A stretch of 64,000 bases of DNA, taken from NCBI RefSeq assembly GCF_000621505.1, contig NZ_KK211292.1, positions 101,067 through 165,066 on the forward strand, given 5' to 3'. Shown in pieces: positions 62,001 to 64,000 of this stretch. Each line of letters starts with the position of its first letter. Position 1 is the first letter of the stretch. The position numbers and the translations under genes are program-made. This DNA is from Ruminiclostridium cellobioparum DSM 1351 = ATCC 15832 (GTDB lineage: Bacteria > Bacillota > Clostridia > Acetivibrionales > DSM-1351). The notes under the pieces are model-generated. The model had not been told where the DNA came from. It did no database searches and saw nothing but the letters and a program-made list of their open reading frames with translations.

Positions 62001-64000
62001 GGGTGTGGTTGTTATGAAACGGCTTCAGGAAGCAATTGCGGATGGAGATGACATCAGCGCTGTTATCAAAGGTACAGCCATTAATAATGACGGGGCATTA
62101 AAAATAGGATATACTGCTCCCAGAATTGACGGCCAGGCCGGAGTAATTGCAGAAGCCCAGTTAAAGGCGGGTGTTGAGCCAGAAACCATTACCTATATTG
62201 AAGCACATGGTACGGGAACTCCATTAGGAGATCCTATTGAAATAGAAGCCTTGACCCAGGTGTTTAATCAAAGGACTGATAAAAAAGGCTTTTGTGCCAT
62301 TGGATCGGTAAAAACCAATATCGGACACCTTGATGCAGCCGCAGGGGTAACGGGCTTAATTAAAACAGTATTATCGCTTCGCAATAAAAAGATACCGCAA
62401 AGCCTCAATTTCAAGAGCCCCAATCCAAAGATTCATTTCAAGGAAAGCCCGTTTTATGTAAATGAGTCTCTGACCGAGTGGAAAAACAGCCAGGGGCCTT
62501 TAAGAGCAGGGATCAGTTCATTCGGCATCGGTGGCACCAATGCCCATGCTGTGCTGGAAGAGGCTCCGGTAGTTTACAGTGATATAAATAATCATTCTGA
62601 GGTCTTATTGGTTTTCTCTGCAAAAAGTAACCAGGCTTTGGAAAGAATGACTGCTAATTTTGCAAACTTTTTGAAAGCAAATAAAGAGATTAATCTGGCT
62701 GATATGGCCTATACATTGCAGGTGGGACGAAGGGAATTTGAATTTAGAAGGTTTGTGGTATGTACATCGGTTGAGAATGCAATAGAGCTTTTGGAAAAGA
62801 ATATAAATGACGCCAAAGCAGCAGATGCTGGAGCTTTAACCATTGAAGAGCCGGCTGAATATTCATTGGAACAGCTTGGAAACCTATGGACCACCGGAAA
62901 TAAGATAAATTGGAGCAATCTTTATAAGGAAGAAAAGCGGAAAAGGGTAGCACTTCCAAACTACCCCTTTGATGGACAGTCTTATTGGGTTAAGAAGGAT
63001 AAAACAGTTGATGCTGTGAAATCCCATAAAAATGAAGCCAAAAGAGCTGGGCTTTCTGAATGGTTCTATACGCCTGTTTGGAAGCAGTCCTTGAAAAATG
63101 GTGTCTATCCAAATACAAAGGATGGTACCGGGAAAGAAGTATTGCTGGTATTGACCGAGAAAAATATTTTTGCCCATGCTTTTATAAATAGACTAATAAA
63201 GGAATATACCGACACATTTGTAGCAGTCAAGGGAGAGCAATTCAATAAAACCGGAAGCAATCAATATGCAATCAATATTGACGATTATCAAGATTATGAG
63301 CGATTATTGAGGGAATTGTCCGCAATGGGTAAAACACCTGCAAAAGTGATTAACTTGCTTGGCTTAACAGAATACACAAATCCTGGCGCAGCAGAGCAGA
63401 GTATTCAGTGTGGGAAAAGTTTGTTCTATAGCATGATGCTCCTGGCACAAGCCATTGGAAGATGTGGAATGACAACTCCTGTACAAATAAAGGTAATCAC
63501 AAACAATTCTCAAAGGGTGTTTAATGAAGGACCTCTATATCCTGAGAAGGCATTGCACCTTGGAGCTTGCAGGGTTATTCCCAGAGAGTATCCCAATATC
63601 CGGTGCAGCAGCATTGACTGTATCCTGCCTGAGATAGATTCTTTGGAGGCGCAGGAAGATTTAATAGAGCAGTTGATTACGGAAGTTACCATACAAACAG
63701 AAGAAGGGATTGTAGCTTACCGGGGCTTGAATCGTTGGACCCAGGAGTTTGAAAAAATGGAACTCGGGAAAGCTGCAAATCCATCTATAAAAATCAAACA
63801 GAATGGTGTTTATCTCATTACCGGCGGTTTGGGAGGCATAGGGCTTGTTTTGGCTGAGTTTCTCGCACGGGAGGCAAAGGCCAAATTAGTTCTGGCAGGC
63901 CGCTCCGAATTCCCGGATGTCGAGCAGTGGGAGCAGTGGATTACTGCCCACCATAAGAAAGATACCATATCAAGTAAAATAAAAAAATTAAAGCAATTAC
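56086..64000 (+). CDS. Hybrid NRPS-PKS megasynthase, 5' part (runs off window)
   Basis: Open for 2638 codons to the right edge. Order by residue: acyl-AMP ligase (AL) at 1-570, with FSSGSTGDPKGV near 170; carrier DDFFALGGNSLH, Ser near 613; condensation 670-1100, HHIIFDGWS near 805; adenylation 1120-1620, YTSGSTGNPKGV near 1283; carrier NFFDMGGHSLLL, Ser1675; ketosynthase 1735-2165, Cys1905 (QTACSSS), His2041 and His2081. No acyltransferase follows the KS; instead comes a post-KS linker and the start of a ketoreductase (YLITGGLGGIG near 2576), so AT must act in trans. The eight A-domain positions read D-I-L-Q-C-G-V-I-W by hand, close to a glycine code. AL-first, AT-less modules are typical of trans-AT lines. 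ATG 56086 follows AGGGGGGAG. Confidence 0.92.
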   Translation, partial: MNNYKTLTELFISRKNEEQKGITFILGDTQEKYISYKELYHTSLKLLYHFQKFGYKKGDEVIFQIDDNERFIYSFWACILGGMIPVPVTTGNNDEHKMKLFKIWDILNNPGIIVTADFFEKLCAYAEKNNISDKIECIKRSAVFVEEVIQTENDGDIYLSQSNNIAFIQFSSGSTGDPKGVVITHENVLVDLNAVIQWDHIEPNDIGLNWMPLTHDMGLIGTHIKGMLACMNQYNINTALFIRHPSLWIQKASEHKVTILYSPNFGYKHFLKFYHADDKINWDLSNVRLIYNGAEPISLDLCNEFLDSMSVYGLKRNAMHPVYGLAEGTIAVAFPEPGEDFRFHVLNRNHLKVGETIAQTSKEDKDAVIFMDEGYPIYNCYVRICDEENHDIGENKIGYVHISGGNVTSGYYNNKKATEQTITPDGWLNTGDLGFMKEKRLIITGRAKDVIFASGQNYYSHDIERIGEGVEGVELGKIVAVGVFNENRKGDDLVLFVLHKQKLENFIPIVNSLKRVVSEKIGIEVAHVIQVKNIPKTTSGKVQRYKLRDSYMRGEFDLVKHEIELLLQENFEKREYVQPNSNTEKELAQIWSDVLNIKQIGICDDFFALGGNSLHITQIVSRIRDSFEIELEQGEIFENSDIEHLAKKVELSLKNRQGRVELIKSTSAGKNRLPLSFAQQRLWFLDRLNSESPQYNLYTGLVLKGSLKKEVILKSFNALIKRHQILQVSFTEENGQPAQVLNKDAQMPMEYVNLFDTSANEKELKASDIAKEWVSKPFDLEKAPLLRGMLIQMDEEEHILVLAVHHIIFDGWSFGILLKELNFYYEAFLNHKAEDLPLPAIQYADFAQWQIEKLKEGSLKKQIEYWKQKLSGKLPVLDLPLDKQRPPVQTYHGAKFTCTISGELVNKLQLYAGKENATLFMVLLAAFKLMLYRYSGQLDIVVGSPIANRNRKDLEDLMGFFTNNIVLRTTFSSEINFSEFLRLIKKVTLEAYKNQDVPFEKLVEELHTERDMSRNPLFQVLFSLQNSPLPRMEFSELSVSKKDLDAGYARFDLAVDIREAGEGMIVDFEYNTELFNEDTIIRMSGHYKQLLKNILKNPKAGLDDFEMLTIEEKDTLINRWNDTKEDYFSKGQSWVELFTKQAEETPQVLAVVCEKQHLTYRELDSESNRLAHYLISNGVGAESIVGIYMERSVNMLVGLLGIHKAGGAYLPMDPVFPGERLAFMLEDAKVNIILSESKLADTLPQSDARVICLDAEKDTISRFSAEKPNRNYEGHHLAYLIYTSGSTGNPKGVQIEQRALINFLISMEKKTGICAKDALLAVTTLSFDIAGLEMYLPLICGAKVVIAKRDEIIDGSALMKIINQQDITIMQATPATWRLLIEAGWNGNQDLTVLCGGEALPRDLANQLLDRCQTLLNVYGPTETTIWSTLERIDSKDGDIYIGKPIANTQVYVVDRAMNPVPVGIPGELLIGGDGLARGYLNLPELTREKFIPDIFSGKKGARLYRTGDLVRFTRDGNMEFVGRMDNQVKIRGFRIELGEIETLLNLDPSIKECVVVAKEVIAGEKTLIAYIIPVSEQAEETLSSENLRKSLKEKLPDYMIPSSFIFLNSFPMTPNGKIDRKALPMPENIRPQLSTQYTAPSNKTEDSITRIWQEVLHLERIGVNDNFFDMGGHSLLLAQVRSKISNAIHKEVSIMDLFRYPTISTLARFLQTGNQPEPKGNSNGRISGEKKDTDIAIIGLSGRFPGAANIQEFWDNLCNGVECISRFTDEQVLEEGVDPELLKKSGYVKSWGILNDVDKFDANFFGYNPREAEILDPQQRIFLEECWKALETAGYDSERYQGKIGVYASVGMNHYIQNIKESRGSQGLASDYQIMISNDKDFLATRVAYKMNLEGPGITVQTACSSSLVAVHLACQSLFNGECDMALAGGVSIRLPQKSGYLYQEGMILSPDGHCRAFDEQAKGTVGGNGTGVVVMKRLQEAIADGDDISAVIKGTAINNDGALKIGYTAPRIDGQAGVIAEAQLKAGVEPETITYIEAHGTGTPLGDPIEIEALTQVFNQRTDKKGFCAIGSVKTNIGHLDAAAGVTGLIKTVLSLRNKKIPQSLNFKSPNPKIHFKESPFYVNESLTEWKNSQGPLRAGISSFGIGGTNAHAVLEEAPVVYSDINNHSEVLLVFSAKSNQALERMTANFANFLKANKEINLADMAYTLQVGRREFEFRRFVVCTSVENAIELLEKNINDAKAADAGALTIEEPAEYSLEQLGNLWTTGNKINWSNLYKEEKRKRVALPNYPFDGQSYWVKKDKTVDAVKSHKNEAKRAGLSEWFYTPVWKQSLKNGVYPNTKDGTGKEVLLVLTEKNIFAHAFINRLIKEYTDTFVAVKGEQFNKTGSNQYAINIDDYQDYERLLRELSAMGKTPAKVINLLGLTEYTNPGAAEQSIQCGKSLFYSMMLLAQAIGRCGMTTPVQIKVITNNSQRVFNEGPLYPEKALHLGACRVIPREYPNIRCSSIDCILPEIDSLEAQEDLIEQLITEVTIQTEEGIVAYRGLNRWTQEFEKMELGKAANPSIKIKQNGVYLITGGLGGIGLVLAEFLAREAKAKLVLAGRSEFPDVEQWEQWITAHHKKDTISSKIKKLKQL

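Overview
The window looks like a chromosomal stretch of a low-GC anaerobic Firmicute, most likely a saccharolytic clostridium of the Ruminiclostridium/Lachnospiraceae type. The reasons are AT-rich codon use, strong AGGAGG-type ribosome sites, a YesMN-type two-component system, electron-transfer flavoproteins, group II intron/IS66/IS110/IS91 remnants, and a hybrid NRPS/trans-AT-type PKS. The genus is an inference. I saw no rRNA, tRNA or CRISPR array.

Layout. 1-11.4 kb is a defence-type island bracketed by two 98.9%-identical stretches of a large serine recombinase gene. It holds a 1590-residue SMEK/STAND-like NTPase, a small HEPN-like protein, an ApeA-like HEPN gene interrupted by one stop codon, an Mrr-type endonuclease and a 265-aa protein of unknown function. 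11.4-14 kb holds an XRE repressor with paired operators, a small acidic protein, a wrecked group II intron and an IS66 remnant. 14-28 kb is a rhamnoside-utilisation locus: sensor kinase and AraC-type response regulator, then a sugar ABC importer, two uncharacterised glycosidase-like enzymes and a GH78 alpha-L-rhamnosidase. 28-36 kb is accessory DNA: an AlbA/Schlafen-type regulator, two small proteins, decayed TetR, WYL and DinD genes, and an IS91-type element with a tyrosine recombinase. 36-45.5 kb is a catabolic operon controlled by RpiR: an FAD dehydrogenase of the alkyl-DHAP-synthase type, MFS, EtfBA, SDR, FGGY kinase and BCCT transporter. 45.6-52.6 kb is again mosaic: relaxase remnant, DUF4157 polymorphic toxin with probable immunity gene, IS110 element, and a Tn7-like end with a TnsA stub. 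From 52.7 kb to the right edge is a biosynthetic cluster: cyclic-peptide-type ABC exporter, a C45/Ntn-hydrolase lipoprotein and an NRPS-PKS that runs off the window.

The most unusual observation is a family of seven same-strand ~55-85 nt repeats (at about 5.64, 8.05, 9.20, 10.23, 28.23, 31.39 and 35.63 kb). They share a conserved primary sequence and three consecutive short hairpins. They sit between the accessory genes like spacers between cassettes: HEPN genes | repeat | Mrr | repeat | 265-aa gene | repeat | recombinase remnant, and again around the AlbA gene and the DinD/IS91 block. This gene-repeat-gene layout beside a serine recombinase is not explained by any feature I recognise. It could be a structured RNA, a miniature mobile element or a cassette-border site.

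How genes work together (inference). The island genes are probably independent abortive-infection or restriction modules. The 14-28 kb locus imports and trims rhamnose-containing oligosaccharides. The RpiR operon oxidises an unknown hydroxy acid or polyol, passing electrons to EtfAB. The 52.7-64 kb cluster makes, exports and perhaps proteolytically matures a lipopeptide-polyketide.
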